A stretch of DNA of 64,000 nucleotides from Pycnopodia helianthoides (taxonomy: Eukaryota > Echinodermata > Asteroidea > Forcipulatida > Asteriidae). Numbering within the stretch: position 1 is the stretch's first letter; every line of letters starts with the position of its first letter. The position numbers and the translations under genes were made by a program. The stretch is taken from assembly GCA_032158295.1 (NCBI GenBank), contig CM063259.1, positions 14,902,064 through 14,966,063 on the forward strand, written 5' to 3'. The notes below the pieces were generated by a model. It was not told the DNA's origin and made no database searches. It saw only the letters and a list, made by a program, of their open reading frames with translations. Positions 46,167 to 61,100 of this stretch are shown in pieces.

Positions 46167-49100
46167 CTAGAAAAATAAAAATAGCAGAACACAACTTTTC
46201 ATTCAGGTTTACTTCATACTCCAGGTAAAAAAACTCTGGTGTTTCTGATCAGCAGAGTGTGGGGTTCAGGTAACGGTCGTGACACTTGTGTCCTTAAAGG
46301 CACTGGACACTATTGGTAATTACTCAAATAATTGTTAGCATAAAAACTTACTTGGTAACGAGCAATGGAGAGCTGTCGATAGTATAAAACATTGTGAGAA
46401 ACGGCTCCCTCTGAAGTAACATAGTTTTTGAGAAAGAAGTAATTTCTCGGTAAAATACTTGAATTGATTTTGAGACCTCACGCGTGAGGTCTCTGAAAGC
46501 ACACAACTTCGTGTGACAAGGGTGTTTTTTCTTCCATTATTATCTCGCAACTTTGACGACCCATTGAGTTCAAATTTTCACAGGTTTATTATTTTGTGCA
46601 TATGTTGAGATACACCAAGTGAGAGGACTGGTCTTTGACAATTACCAAAGGTGTCCAGTGTCCTTAAGCAAGACACCTAACCATAATTGCTTCGTCCTTC
46701 GGATGAGGCGTTAGGCCGTTGGGTCCGTGTGTTGTGTAATGCATGCAATAGAACCCTGTTACACTTATCGCTAAGAGAAGGGGGTTCACCCCCAGTGTGT
46801 CTGGCAGTGGCTGCTGATTGCGCTGCAGCACCTTCTTAAACCTTACAAGGCGTTACATAAATGGGTCTCATAATTCACAAACTTCTAAGCCTGCCTTAAA
46901 AAGTGTTTCTCTTTGTTCCAGCGCCATGAGCAAATTATCAGTGGATACAAACGCTATAAGACTCCAATATTATTCTTGTTTTTAGTATTTGTTCTTGTCC
47001 TTCAATTACACATTATTCTTATTTTCAGCAGCTCTCTGACATAAACAACATACTTCATTTAAAGTTGATAGAAAAAAATGATTTTATCGCCAAGACTACT
47101 TACTAATGGTACTAATGGTGAGATTTTCAAGTGCTTTGTCGAGGTCTTTCTTAGGTGGGTCCATACGCTCGTAGAAGAGGATGTAGGCATTCCACCAACG
47201 CTTCTGCCTCCTGTAGGACATCCTAAATGATGAATCAAATACATAGAAATGTGCTCCACCATAATCATTCCCACCACAACACCCAGGGTCTTAAAGGAAC
47301 ATTACAGAATTGGTAAGAAAAAAATGTGTAAAATATACTTTTTGATCACAGATTTACATAAAACTTACACGGTCTAATGATGATGATAGTAGAAAACATC
47401 CCTTGAAATATTTCTGTCTGAAATGCCATATTTGATGAGAAATGAATAAACTAATTTTCCGATTGGAGTTTACCGCTCAGTGAGCGTTTTATTCATTTGT
47501 TGAATCTATATGATTTCATGCAAATGTGTAATCGGTTTTTCCTATTTTCTCGTGACCCAGATGGCCGATCGATCTCAAACTTCTACATGTTTGTCAGTTT
47601 ATGTATATCGTGGATTACATAAAGTGCTTACACTGCCAGCAACTGTTTTGTTAGCAAAAACCAACTCTGTAATGTTCCTTTAAGGTCTATGAGAAGTATT
47701 TTAGACATCAAGCTCCTCTTCTCTTGTACAAGCATTGCCAATACACTCAATTGGCGAAGTCTTTTTTAATAAACTCTTTCAGAAGAAATGGAATGTAAAT
47801 AAACGGAAAGATGGACTATCATCAACTCAGATCCCTTAGTGTCTATTTTTATGCTTTAAAAAAAGAAAAAAACTACAGACTGATCAAGTCCATCCTCTAG
47901 TTCATCCTCTATAAAATTATAAAACAAATTTGCAAATGATTATATCGTTGTGTCAGTGCACAAAATGTTGTTTCTCGATTTTGCAAAAACGTTATATTTT
48001 GCACGAAAATGACCATGCAAAAAACGTTGTATATCGGCACATACTTTTCGTGTGTGTACATCCGGGCTACAATCTGACAATGTCAAACTCGCTTGTAACG
48101 CAAGTGCTATTCTAGGAGACACGACGATGTAAAACTTGACACAAATGGTTTGTTTATCCCTAAACCCCTAGGGATTTCTGCGAGGAACTGGACCTTTTTA
48201 AATTACAGTCTTCCAACCAATGGGACTCAACACCCAGATGTACCACCTCTGATGAAGAGAAGAAACTTCTCAATAAGAAAAACCATTTTCATTAAGACGT
48301 ACCTTTTCAGCATGTGATCAAATACCTCTCCCATGTACTCCCCTCCAAAGCACTGGTTCTTCATTTCCTAAATAGAAATGTCGACAGATTAAGATCAAAA
48401 CCTCCAAACATTCATTTCATACCGTCGGCTCAGGACTATACAGCTATAAGGTCGTTAGTGCAGTTTGTATGGATTTCATAAAAAAAGTAGGTTTTAGCAT
48501 ATTTTGGATCGCTCCTGGTAAATGGAGTTTATTGATCAAGAATGGTCTCCAAAAATTAGTTTGGCAAAACGAAACATTCAGTTTCTTAGAAACAAAATTA
48601 CTAACTTAGGGATTTGAAAATTGCAATTAATGACCTTATAGCACTGAGAGGGATCATGTTAGTAAAGTGGCGTCCCTTGGGGAGAAACGCAGAATTGAAC
48701 AAGCGGGAACACGATTATGGTTAAGTGCCTTGCTCAAGGGCACAATGAAATTTATGAAATAATGAAATTGAAAAGAAAAACATGAGACTTGTTTATCACA
48801 TACCTCATCATCATCCATGCGGCATTCCGTGACTTCACCGTCGTCAAACTTGTACCATCTCCCATTTCCATCCCCATTTCTGTCAAGAAGTAAAAAAAAA
48901 AAGAAACGTAAACAGTAAGTTCTCTTTACCATGGCCGTGCCTGGTTTGAATCTCGGCCAATCCACATCAAACCTGGCCAGGGTGTTATTAAAAAAGTTCA
49001 CCATAACGTGTTCCCCTACACCCAGGTGTATAAACTGGGGACCGATGAGGGTCATGATACGTTGTACAGCTGGTCGTGCAGGAAAATACAAAGTACCATG

Positions 49101-52100
49101 CAAGCTGTGGCTCAAGGGGGATACGTGCAAAAAGTAAGAAAATCTTTCTAATATTGCCCTCTCATCACCGTCTCAACTAGCCCGGCCACCACACTTACCT
49201 GGGCCCTATTTCATAGAGCTGCTTCAGCAGAAAACAGAGCTTACAAAATCTCTGCCGAGTAAGATTAAGCAGAATACCAGTCACATAGCGTACATGTGAC
49301 ATAACTTTATTCCAGTAAGCATAATTTGATTGTGCTTAGCTACTTTTTGTGCTTAAAGTAGCTCTATGAAAATCGGGCTCAGATATTACCTTGTGTTGAG
49401 CGGTAGCTCATTATTTTTAACTAATGCTTATACACCCATTGCAAAACGCGCAGCGCACCCACACGTGCCTATCCTGTCCGCCATTTTGGGAGTCAAAATC
49501 GTGCACAAACATACGCACAAAAGATTTGACTCCCAAAAGGACGCGCATTGTTCAGAGGTGCGTTCCGCATTGGGCAAGGGGGGCTATAGAAATCAATAGA
49601 CCCCCTTGCATATAACGCGAAACGCTACAAGAACGCTGAGGTCACGCGCACGTTTTTATGTACAGAGAACAGCTATCGTCCAATGATCTGCCTCCTTTTG
49701 GCCTCAGGGATGGCGCTTCTCGAGAGTGTGACGTCATGTGCAAGGGGTCTTATATGGTGATCTTACCTTTGCAGTATGTAGGAGTAGTAATGACCGCCAC
49801 TAGCCTGGCCACTGTGTACCACCACACCCACCAGGCGATACCTTGTGCTGTGCGGAGCCTCCTCTTCATTCTCATCAGAGCTCTCTCTTTCATCATGGAT
49901 GACTTCACCTGTAAACCATACACATTATAATCATGCTTATCAATTAAAAAACACCTGCCTAGGCAATTACATCAGTCTTCTCATAGAGAGTAAAGGTATG
50001 GAGCTCAGGCTATTACAAAAAAAACTCCCTACTGGAGTCCAAGCTACTGAAATCTCTATTTAGGAAACACTTAAGTATGGGGCTACTATAGGTTCAAAGC
50101 TTTTAAATCCCCCCCCCCACAAAATAACATATGCTACACAAAAGTCAAACGCATTCTAGGCCCGAAGGAACGTTCCTGTAGGCATGAGTTTGCAAAGTTA
50201 AAGGAAAACCACACAATTTCGAGGCATATTTGTGTGGATCATTGTATTCTACTTTTAAAACATCTCTCTAACCATATGCATTCTATAACAAAAGGTTTAC
50301 AAATGCTTTTTTTAGACCAACTCACCCGATCCAAAGCAACGTGTACCTTTAAGATGCTCCCTTAGTTATAAGATGATGAGGTCTTTCAAGTTATGTTTTT
50401 TTTTACTTACCTTCTATTTTAGCGAGTCCGGCTACCGTGTACGGATCCATGTCAAACTCTCGGGGAAACTCAAAGTAGTCGTTGAATTTTATTGCACATT
50501 CTCTGCAAAAAAAAGGTGACAACATACCCCAAAATAAATACAGTAAGAAAAACAAATCGCAAAAATTGGGTGGACAAAAACTGCTCGCTTGAAATGTTTT
50601 AACATGTAAACGATGGTGAGATGTTTATTTTTTGGGAGTAATGTCAACAAGAAGGCCAGACAAGACAACCCTAGCTAATACCCTAATTGGAAATCATTTA
50701 AAAGACAACAGACTATGGAATTATTCAAACACACTTAGGCCCTTTTCGAATCCACGGCTTCGGCTCCGGATTGGGCTTCAGGCCCAGTTTTCTTGTCTGA
50801 AGCCCTGACCGCAAGCATGCGCAAGTTAAAATAATTGAGGGAGCCTAGCTAGCCTGAGCCGATTTTGGAGCCGAAGCCGTGAATTCGAAAAGGGCCTTAG
50901 AAACCTTGGCTTCTAGGTACATTGCTATAAAGCACATTGTACAACATTGGTAATTGTCAGAGACCAGTATCTACACTGTATGTGACTCAACGTATACATG
51001 AAATAACAAACATGTGAAAGTTTAAGTTCAACGGTCAACAAAGTTATGAGAAAATAGTGAAAATCCCTCTTTTATGTTTTCACTGTTTTCTAACATCGGA
51101 TTTGATCACCGTGATAAAGACTAATTGTTTTACTCATTTCCTAAAAACTATAGCATTTTAAGCAAAACTATTTCAAGGGAAGTTTCCACCATGACCATCT
51201 TCATACCATGTAAGTTATGTGCAAATCTGTGAACATTTATATTTTCAACCTTACCAATGTTGTACACACACATTCTATTTTGTGCATCCCTGTGGAGACA
51301 TCTTTTGTTCTTTCCTTTGTCCCTGTAGTTAAGAACCTCCCATAGACTTTGTACACAAAATTCCTTGTGGAGCAACCCAGTCTTTAGAATTTCCCTATGG
51401 AGACCCTTTGTTATCCTTTTTCTGTTTTTGTTCTCGGTCTCCATAAGGTAGCGAAAATGAAATCACCCTTTAACGTGTCAAGGAAACCAAAACACACACT
51501 TGAACGTTAACAAAAGCACGAGACTTTCTGTCCATACAGAGTAGTAGAAATAGTGGATAGACCGTTACCTTTCCCAGTCGTAGTCGAATCTCTTCAACTG
51601 GATAGCGAGGACACTGGGTAACTTCTTAATACACAACCTCTTCACTGTGTCAACCTGAACACGTACAAAAATACAACAATTGTAAACTTAACACTACAGC
51701 AAAATATAACACTGTTTTGTGGAGCAACTTTTTATACACACTGGCAGGTTTGTGAAGACAAGCTAAATTCTGAGGACATTAAAAAAAAAAAAAAAAGATA
51801 TCAATATATATATCTTTTTTAAACATGCTACATGCTTTAGTATAAATTTTCCCTTCGAGAGCCAAATTTCACAGAATTGCTAAGCAGAAGATAACTTGCT
51901 TAGCAGAAGATAACTTGCTAAGCAGAAGATAACTTGATAAGCAGTAAGCTTAAAGGGAACCAGTTACAATCGCTCAACACAATTGGATTTAGCTGGTTAT
52001 CAGTGTTTGCATCCCAACGATCTTTAAGCTTAGCCAGTGTGTTTCAAACAGCTCTATGCAATTTAGCCTCTTGAACTTTGACCTTTGACTGACCTTTTTG

Positions 52101-55100
52101 TTGCACTTTTCACAGTGGTAGGCGTTGGCGCCCTCTAGCAGATCCCCTTTGACGTACTGTTCCAGGGAATCTATAAGATTCTGATGATTACGGATATCTA
52201 CATTCAGGGTCGTGAAGGATTCCTCTCTTGAGTACCTAAAAATTTATATACAAATTTTAATAATTTTATGCTTGACAGAATTGATTATGTGTAACACCTA
52301 ACCCTATAGACCCATTGCACAACGCGCAGTGCACTCCACACGCGCCTATCCTGTCCGCCATTTGGGTGTCAAAATCATGCACAAACACATGCACAAAAGA
52401 TTGACACCCAAAATTGTGCGCATTGCGTTTTGCGTAGTGCAAGGGGGCTATAGAAATCAATAGACCTCCTTGCATAACACGGATTGCTACAAGTACGCTG
52501 AGGTCATGCACACGTTTTTACGCACAAAGAACAGCTATTGTCCAATGATCTGCCTCCTTTTGGCCTCAGGGATGGCGCTTCTTGATAGTGTGACGTCATA
52601 TGCAAGGGGTCTATAGAGTCTTTGGCTGTAGATCACTCTACTCGATGGTAGCTGATGAAAACAACTTTTACAGAGAGATTAGAATTTTGGAAAGTAGGTA
52701 AACCTCGCCCGTGTTGAGAAATAAGACCTTTTAAGACAACAGGACTAAACTTATGAAATTCATGACAGGCCTGGAATTTCATCTTTGAGAGGGCAAGGCC
52801 GTTCTCATTTTGCAAAGGGCACTTCCAATGGAACATCTTAAAGTCTATGGAAACTTTTTGAAGGGGCGCCGATGCCAAGACCAGGGGGCAACAGAGATGC
52901 CTGTAATTCCAGGCCTGTCATGAAACTCAGTCCATGGGATTATGGAGATGTTGAGGGCTGCTTTATGATTGCTAAATTCAAACAAGTGCATTGACTATTT
53001 AACTTCTTGTGGTCAAGCCATCCCCTTCCCTCCAACCCCCCCCCCTTGTCTCCCTAATCCCTGCCTACCCCCTGCCCCTTCTGAATGCTACTTGCTTTTC
53101 TCTCTCCACTCTCTCTATTCATGTATTTCCACTTGACTGCTCTTGTCACCCTTGTATGCATGTATGTGTGTTGTCTTGTCATTTAGCCTTCGAGAAAGAC
53201 TCTGCTAGGGTCTAAAAACGTCAGGCCACTAACTAATTTTTTTGCATTTACACTACGGGATCCTTTTGGTTGGTAAGCAGTTTGCAACAGCTAATTCTAT
53301 TTTCTCATGACTATTTTACCTGTGAGGACAGTCTTTACAGATTTTCTGATCGGCGAAAGAGCCGCCGAGGACTCTAGCAAAGACGGCGTTGGCACCGAAG
53401 GCCTTCAAGGCATCGTCTAGACTGTCCACTAGACTGTTGAAGAACTCTAATGCATCGTGTTGCTCTCGTAAATTGACAGGCTCCCCCCATAACCTTTATG
53501 TCAGAAAGAAAGAGAGGTAAATCATTGATAATTCTAGTCAACCTTGTAGGATTCCTAAGACATACTGTTTATAAATCAAGATGGGGTAAAGCATTTGTAA
53601 GGCTGGAACAACACGTAGGGTAGTCTTTCTCCGTAAGCTTTCATCCTGGCAGATGGAACCACAAGCAAGTGGGCATTACTTGAGCGTAATTGGTGAAGCG
53701 GATTGTTATGGTGATACAAGAAAAGGTTTTTAATCAGGCTCGCCAAAGCTGTCCGACGCAGAAACTACAGCCACTATCTCTTGCTAAAGATGTGGGATGA
53801 CGTCAATGTAAGGGGGCAGTCAGAGCAGCAGGCTCATGGGGGCCTGCGGAGCTCCGATCCCCATGACTTGCACGAGCCAGAACCCAGGGAAAGTACGAGG
53901 TAAGGGGGCAAATGTCAAGGAGACAAGATGGCAAGGAGAGACATTTTCCTCTTACTTGAAATGCTTCCAGAATCCCCTTGGGATGTAGTACTGGAGCTTG
54001 CTCTCGGCTAGATGACCGAAGATGGCCTGTACTTGCTTCAAGACACACAGGTTGTACTCCTTCCGCTCTTCTTGTTTAGAGAGGATGGATTGCCCCTCCG
54101 GACTACCGCTATGCTCAGCATCACCAACATCGATGTTAGTCTGTCATTGAAAATCGGATTTGTGAAATGATCAAAATAGACAGCTCTACATCACAAAAAT
54201 CAAAAGAGACGTCACCAGGTTAGTGAACAACATCAGGGCTCGAAATTTAACACTGGCACTTTTTGGTATAATGTAAATCAGTATGCATTTATGTTAAGGA
54301 CAGACAGGGAATGCAACTTCTCTTTACAAATCTTTTATTGAAAAGTTGAGGTCACACTAAAAAGAATTGTATAAATTCGTAATAATTCAACAGCTTTTTT
54401 GAATAGCAGGATTTGTAAACAGAAAATAAAGCATTGATTTCTAAATATGTAAAACATTTTGCTGTTCAATTTCCGGTTGGGGGTAATCTCACCTCTGTGT
54501 CTTGCTTCTCATCACCAGAGAAGTCCTCATCTATGTCGGTGGCTGCCCCCTCTGTAGCTAGAACAACCATTCGGATATCTGGCACCATGTACAGCTGCAA
54601 TGACAGAAAACAATAACCATTGTTTGAAAACAACTATAACGGAACAACAGGTGCATTCTGGCCATCGTAACCAAAAACTGTTTTGATCATTGAACAGTGA
54701 TTTAACCAATGGCCAATTCAGTTGTTGGTTGCGACCGCGAAAAAACGCACCCAAGATTTATGACAGAAATGCTTTGATTCAGAACCGATAACAGAACTTT
54801 GAGAAATGGAAGCCAGACTGTTCAGCCACACAATGCTGTAGACCTTTTTTTTTTTTTACAAACATTGACCACTATTTTGTATGGAAGCCCTCGAGTAGCT
54901 AAAATGTATCAAACTGGCTTGGCAAAAATTTGCTCCCTTTTACCTGTTGTAGGACAGAGTTCATATAACAAGTTGCCCCAGCGTTCTTCAATCCGACGTA
55001 ACCGTTGTTTGGTCTTGGACCAACAGGGGGTAGGTACTCCCACTCTGACAGTGGCACCTCCGTGCCTACAAAGGACAAGATTCATCACACAAAAAGTTAG

Positions 55101-58100
55101 AAAAACAAGTCTACAAGTGAAAACTTACTTTAGAAGTGAACAATTCCAAGTGAACAATTCCAAGAAAAATCTTTGCAATGAAATAATTTCAGGGAAGATT
55201 AATGATTTTATTCAATTCATTCCAGTTATTTTCACGCCATTCATTTTCATTCCAGTAATAAATAACTCTCATGAGACTATACCTCCAGTGAAGTCAACAT
55301 CTTTGATATTTCTGCTTCAAGTAAATGCCGTTGACATTTTCAAATTGGATTTTAATTTACTAATTTAGAACTGCTTATTTGGTAAGAATCTAGAAGTTTT
55401 GACTGTTCCTACCTGAGTAGTACATATCTGTTAGTGTCTCCGCAACCATCCTGAGGTTGGGTACACAATTATTACATAGCGCCACCAAGAGGTCAAAAGC
55501 TGCGTTGGTGGTGGGTGGGGTGTAACAGATAGGTTTGATGGGGTCCAGCGGCGTCTCGGCGCCGTTCTTACGAGTCTGGACGACAATCTTTGAAGCCGGG
55601 AATAAGAAGTCTTCCATGAGCTCCTGTGAAGAAAAGCAAAAATAGGAAACCAAAACGAAACTTTCATGGGCTGTGCTGAGAAAAGAAAATGTCACCTACA
55701 AATTGCAATATCTTAAAGGCACAGTACACGTTTGGTAATGACTCTGAAAATTAATGGCATTAAAAACTTACTTGCTAAGAAGTACAGCAACTTTCGATAG
55801 TATAAAGCATTTTGAGAAATATTTCAATTCAAAATAATGTGGATATGGAAAAATATGTCAGTTTTTATCCCCCAAAATTTGAATCTGAGAAACGTTTTTG
55901 ACAGATCCTGTATTCCTATTAGGGATTATTCTTTATGTGTGGACATATTCGCTGGGGATTTTGGCGATACTTCAAAAACGCGAACACCTTTTGAAATGGA
56001 ATTTTCACAGGTTAGTTTTATTGTATATATCTCCATTTCTATAGATCTGGAGTGTCTATCTTTGCCTTAAAAAAAACCAAAAGAAGACAAACGTTAATGC
56101 TAGAACTCAAGATTGACCAATAGCAATGGCTGATTGTCACGTTATTATCTAGGGTTAAAGTTCATATAGCTGCTAAGCATAATTTGTTATGCTAAGCAAA
56201 GATAGTTGGAACCAGTCAAACAGAGTATACATAACACATGGCATATTGACTGGTAACCTGCTTCTGATGAGCAATCATCAGTGCTTAGCATTATTTCGCG
56301 ACCACCTTTAGAAATGTAATTTTCACAGGTTAGTTTTATTGTATATAACTCCATTTCTATAGGATTAAAACAATCGAACGGTCCCAAAAACTAAAGATAT
56401 ACTTTGCCTTTAAATGTCAATTAAAAAAAAATAAAAAATAATAATAAAGACATCCACCTCCCCGACAAACACCCCAACTCCCCCATTAAAAAAACAGAAT
56501 CAAGACAGGGAGACATAAAAGCAATGGTGAAGCAGATAGGGGGAGATATTGGAGGGAATTGTGCCTTTGATGATACAAGCTTGGAATTTGGCACACAGTC
56601 AGAGTATGTCACGAGAAAGACATTTGGCTGCAGAGCCATCAAAGATTTGTTCTTTGAAGAAAAATGTAGGTAGAATGGGCGAGCATTTTTCAAAATGGCT
56701 GCCACTGCTTGTTAATCCGTCTATATTTTGTTCAATAGACTAATCTGCGATGGCCCTCTAGCTAGATATCTTTCTCATGATATACTCCGACTGTGTGCCA
56801 CATTCCATGCTTGTATCATCAACGGCACAATCCCATCACCTTCCTGCCATGTTACAAAGGTAATCAGACTCAGGTAGAATCGACCTAAAGATTTGGCCCA
56901 AGCTGACAAACTCGTTACTTCCAAGAAAACTGTCCCCTCACCTTGATGAGTTGGCATCCGTCTTTCTTGGAGCCAATTTGAAATTTCTTCTCGGATGGCA
57001 TGAAGGCAAGAAGTTCCTTGGAGATCCCTAGATGTCCTTCAAGAAGACCCTCCTCGCAGTAGTTCTCACCGGTACTCAACACAACATCCTGGATGGGAAT
57101 CGAAGTTACGAGAGGTACTCATTAAATGGTAATAAAAATAACTGTCAATGCACTATGGAAGTCTCACACATTTCGTCGAGTGTCATGGCCGAGCAGTTAG
57201 TGCACCGGACTCAAGCTCTGGGCCCAATTTCATAGAGCTGCTTAAGCACTAGATGTAGCTAAGCACAACAAAATTATGCTTACCAGAATAAGGTTACCAG
57301 CCAAAATGCAATTTCACATGTACAATCTGTGACTGGTTTCTTGCCTTTTTTTTGCTTAGCAGAAATTTGTAAGCAATATTTTCTGCTTAAGCAGCTCTAT
57401 GAAATTGGGCCATGGAGTTTCTGATCAGAAGAGTGTGGTTTGAGTCCCGGTCAAGACACTTCACAAAACCATTATTGCTTTGTTCTTCAGGTGGGACGTA
57501 AAGCCGTAGGTTCCTGTGTTGTGTAATGAGCACAACAGAACCAGTACACTTGTCGTTAAGAGAAGGGGTTTGCCCAGTGTTTTCTGTATGGTTGGCTGCA
57601 GATTGCGTCCCAGCACCTTGTAAACTGTTACATGGTGCTATGTAAATAAATAAGGCTCATACTTCAAACCTAGCTCCGCATACCTTGTAGGAAAAATAAC
57701 GAGCACCTTGAGATGCTCTTGGTGTGATTAAGGACTGCATATTGATATTATTATTATTTTTCAATCACCAATTTTTAAATCTGTTCTTTACAGTGGGACA
57801 TTGGATAAAAAAGGTTTATCCATGACTGAATCTATACACTAATCCAGATTAACCTTACCCTAATCTTCTTAATCCAGTCAATCTCGTTATTGAGGAGGAT
57901 TTCAGCCTGGGACATAGCCGTGCTGGTAGCGAAGGCATAGTTGAGCAGACGGCAGAGTAGAGAGAAATATTCTGAACAATGCTTGGAATGGTCCTTGGCT
58001 GTACTCTGTAAATGAAAAAAGGGAAAGAATGCAAAAGAAAAAAATGCTCAAAACCCCAGCTTGGAATCAATTTTAAAGGTCTTTGACAAAAAAAATATAT

Positions 58101-61100
58101 ACTTTAAAATAAACAAGATTTGTATTTTTTAGACTTTAGCACACCGAAAAAACACACAGAAAAAGCGGGCAACCATCTTGAAAAAAAGCCCGGTTGTCTT
58201 CAAAAATGTGGCGGCCGGCTATTTAGAAATAAAATAAAAATGGCCTTCCTCCTTGTCTTTTTTCAAAAAGACAGGTCGCTAAACATGTTTAAAAAAAATT
58301 ATTTTGCCTTATTTAAAGACTCTTACCGGAAGAACAGTAAAACTGAGCGTGATGAAGAAAAACAGCGGTTTGTGTCCGTTGGAGCACTTGGTGGCCATCA
58401 AGAGAAACTGATCCATGGCGGATATCCTAATGGGACGACTCTTCGACAGTAGCAGCAGGTCAATGATAAAACACTGCCACGGTTTGTCCTTGTTGAGGGC
58501 TTCTAAAGCGGCTGGACACAAGGCTAGACAAACGGACAGCACCTCTAGGGCTTCACGACATAAAGCGACGTCTTCACTCTCAGGGATTCTGGCATTATCC
58601 TGGGTTATTAGAAAAAGGGAAAATATTGAAATAATATTCATATCAGTTTGGTTGGTAAGAAACAGGACCCAATTTCATAGAGCTGTTTAGCAGAAAATGG
58701 TGCTCAACACATTTCTTTGCCAAGCGAAAAATGAGTTGGGTACCAATCGCAACAATGTAAATGTTGGCTGGTAGCCAGTTTCTGGTAAGCAATATTTTTC
58801 TGTGCTTAGCATGAAATTGGGCCCTGGTTCTGTACGACAAGTGTGAATCCCTTTCACAGTACATACTTATGTCTAATTTCACTTTTTTTTCTTCTTTCAA
58901 AATCAAACAAGTTGAAATTCTGAACATTTCTCACAAAGTCAAATATATTTCACTTTCACCACTGATTTTCTGGTTAGATAATCTTAGTGTACCTTTTCAT
59001 AGCCTTTGTGAACCTCTTCATTGGAGCCGTGTAGTAGATGCAGACAGCCACAACCAGCTGACCAGGCTATCTTCTGCACTGCTTTGACCACACATAGATC
59101 TGGAGTGTCTATCTTTGCCTAAAAAAACACAAAAGAAGACAAATGTTAAGGCTAGAACTCAAGATTGACCAATAGCAATGGCTGATTGTCACGTTATTAT
59201 CTAGGGTTAAAGTTCATATAGCTGCTAAGCATAATTTGTTATGCTAAGCAAAGATAGTTGGAACCAGTCAAACAGAGTATACATAACACATGGCATATTG
59301 ACTGGTAACCTGCTTCTGATGAGCAATTGTCAGTGCTTAGCATTATTTCAAAATCTGCAGCTCTACAGATCAGTTTCATCTTGCAAACCGAGGATGTATG
59401 AAGTGAAGCCACTTCTGAAGCCATTTTAGCACTCTCAGATTTAAAAAAGTGTGGCAACAAGGCAGTCTGTTAATCTACACCCAGCCTCACAGCACAATAT
59501 CCCTACTCAAACTAACACTAAGGATAAAGCACCAGACTAATCTGAACCAATAAGCATCTACAACGACAGGCCACATCCTAATTGGCGGCTACAGCTATAG
59601 CTAGGGCTAGATTTCCGCATCATCAAACATTGAAGCACGCCCTTAGCAATAGTCGTAGCCTTAGCCACCAATTCGGAAACGGCAAAAGTCCCGAAAATGG
59701 CCGTTCTTTTTTTGACTCACTCCTTCAGCTGCATGTCTCCCTAGCCTTACAGCCACATTCCTTAGCACACATTCAGCGTTAGGGTTCGGTATATGCTGCA
59801 GTGCGTGCTGCAACACCACTGCCTGGTTGTGGGTGCTCGCCGACACCTGAAGCTGTGGGGACTGTGAGCCCGAGTCGGGCTGACACGCCTCGGCAACGAA
59901 AGCTATCTTCGCGTAACCCACTGTGGTCAACATCAGTTTAGCAATCTTCAAGACAACTTGGAGGGACAGTCTGATGAGAAAAGAAGGCAACAAAGATTGT
60001 TAAGAGGTAACCATAGCTAGTAAACTTGCAGATACAACCATGTATAAATCTCTTTTGGGAGGAGTGTTGGCTCTGAAAAGAGCGGGTGTGGTCTTGAACA
60101 GCATACTCTCCTCGCTTCAGCAGAAGTGTTACTTTTTTCTTCAGGAATTTGAAAGCAGCAAGTAAACAGTGCAAGCCGACTGGTTCTGTGGGAACCAACT
60201 CATGGGACAAGGCTGAGGGGCAGACAGAGAAAGTCCTCAGGAGTCTGCCTGCATATGGAACAGAGAGGATTGGATTCTTCGAAGGATGTCCCGCCTGAGG
60301 GTGACATAATAATACACCAATCAGCTTTGTTCTTCATTATAAACTTAATTTTGATAGATCATGTCACCTTCTTGGTGAATTCTTCCAGGGCCTTACCTGG
60401 CAGGCAAGATGTCATATTTAATCTAGTACAGTTAATTGAAATAATTATGTGAAGTACCTTCTTGTATCCGTGTCGGCATTTGGAAGGAAGTTGTTCTTAG
60501 TGAGCATACTCATGACGCACATAACACCACCACTCTTCAAGAAGTTATACTGTAAAAAAGTACAACCAGTTCAAAAATCTTGATTTGTGATCCTTTTTAA
60601 CATGATCCTCCCTTCATTCTATCAATATGGTGGAAGAAAGGCAACCGGGGTTTATTTTTGACACAAAATTAACAGTATGAAACAGATATTTATAATATTG
60701 CAGACAAGCTCTAATCACTTTTTTATTACTTGAAAGATTAGTGAACTCTGTTATTTATTCACCCAGATAAATCTTATTTTGGATTGACCAAAGAATCTAG
60801 TAAGCAATATTTTCCTGCTTAAGCAGAAACTGAGCCAACTTGACATGATTTAAGTAGTTGACGGCCGGACGTTTTGAACCTAGCAGAGTCTTTCTCGAAG
60901 GCTAAATGACAACACAACTTACATAAACAGGTATACTCGTGTAACAGAAGCTAGTCGAGTGGAAAGAAATGAAAAGGAAATGAAAAGAGAGAGAGAGAGA
61001 GAGGCAGAAAGCACAAGATTGTTCGTGTCTTGAGGTTTTTTACCTGGAATTCAAAGGCAGACTCCCCATGTGGCATGTGAGCAGGCATCAATAAGGAATA

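Noticed and set aside
54799..55368. 189-codon plus-strand frame
   Set aside because: It overlaps the USP9X Cys-box exon on the other strand and continues into low-complexity intron; no family features.
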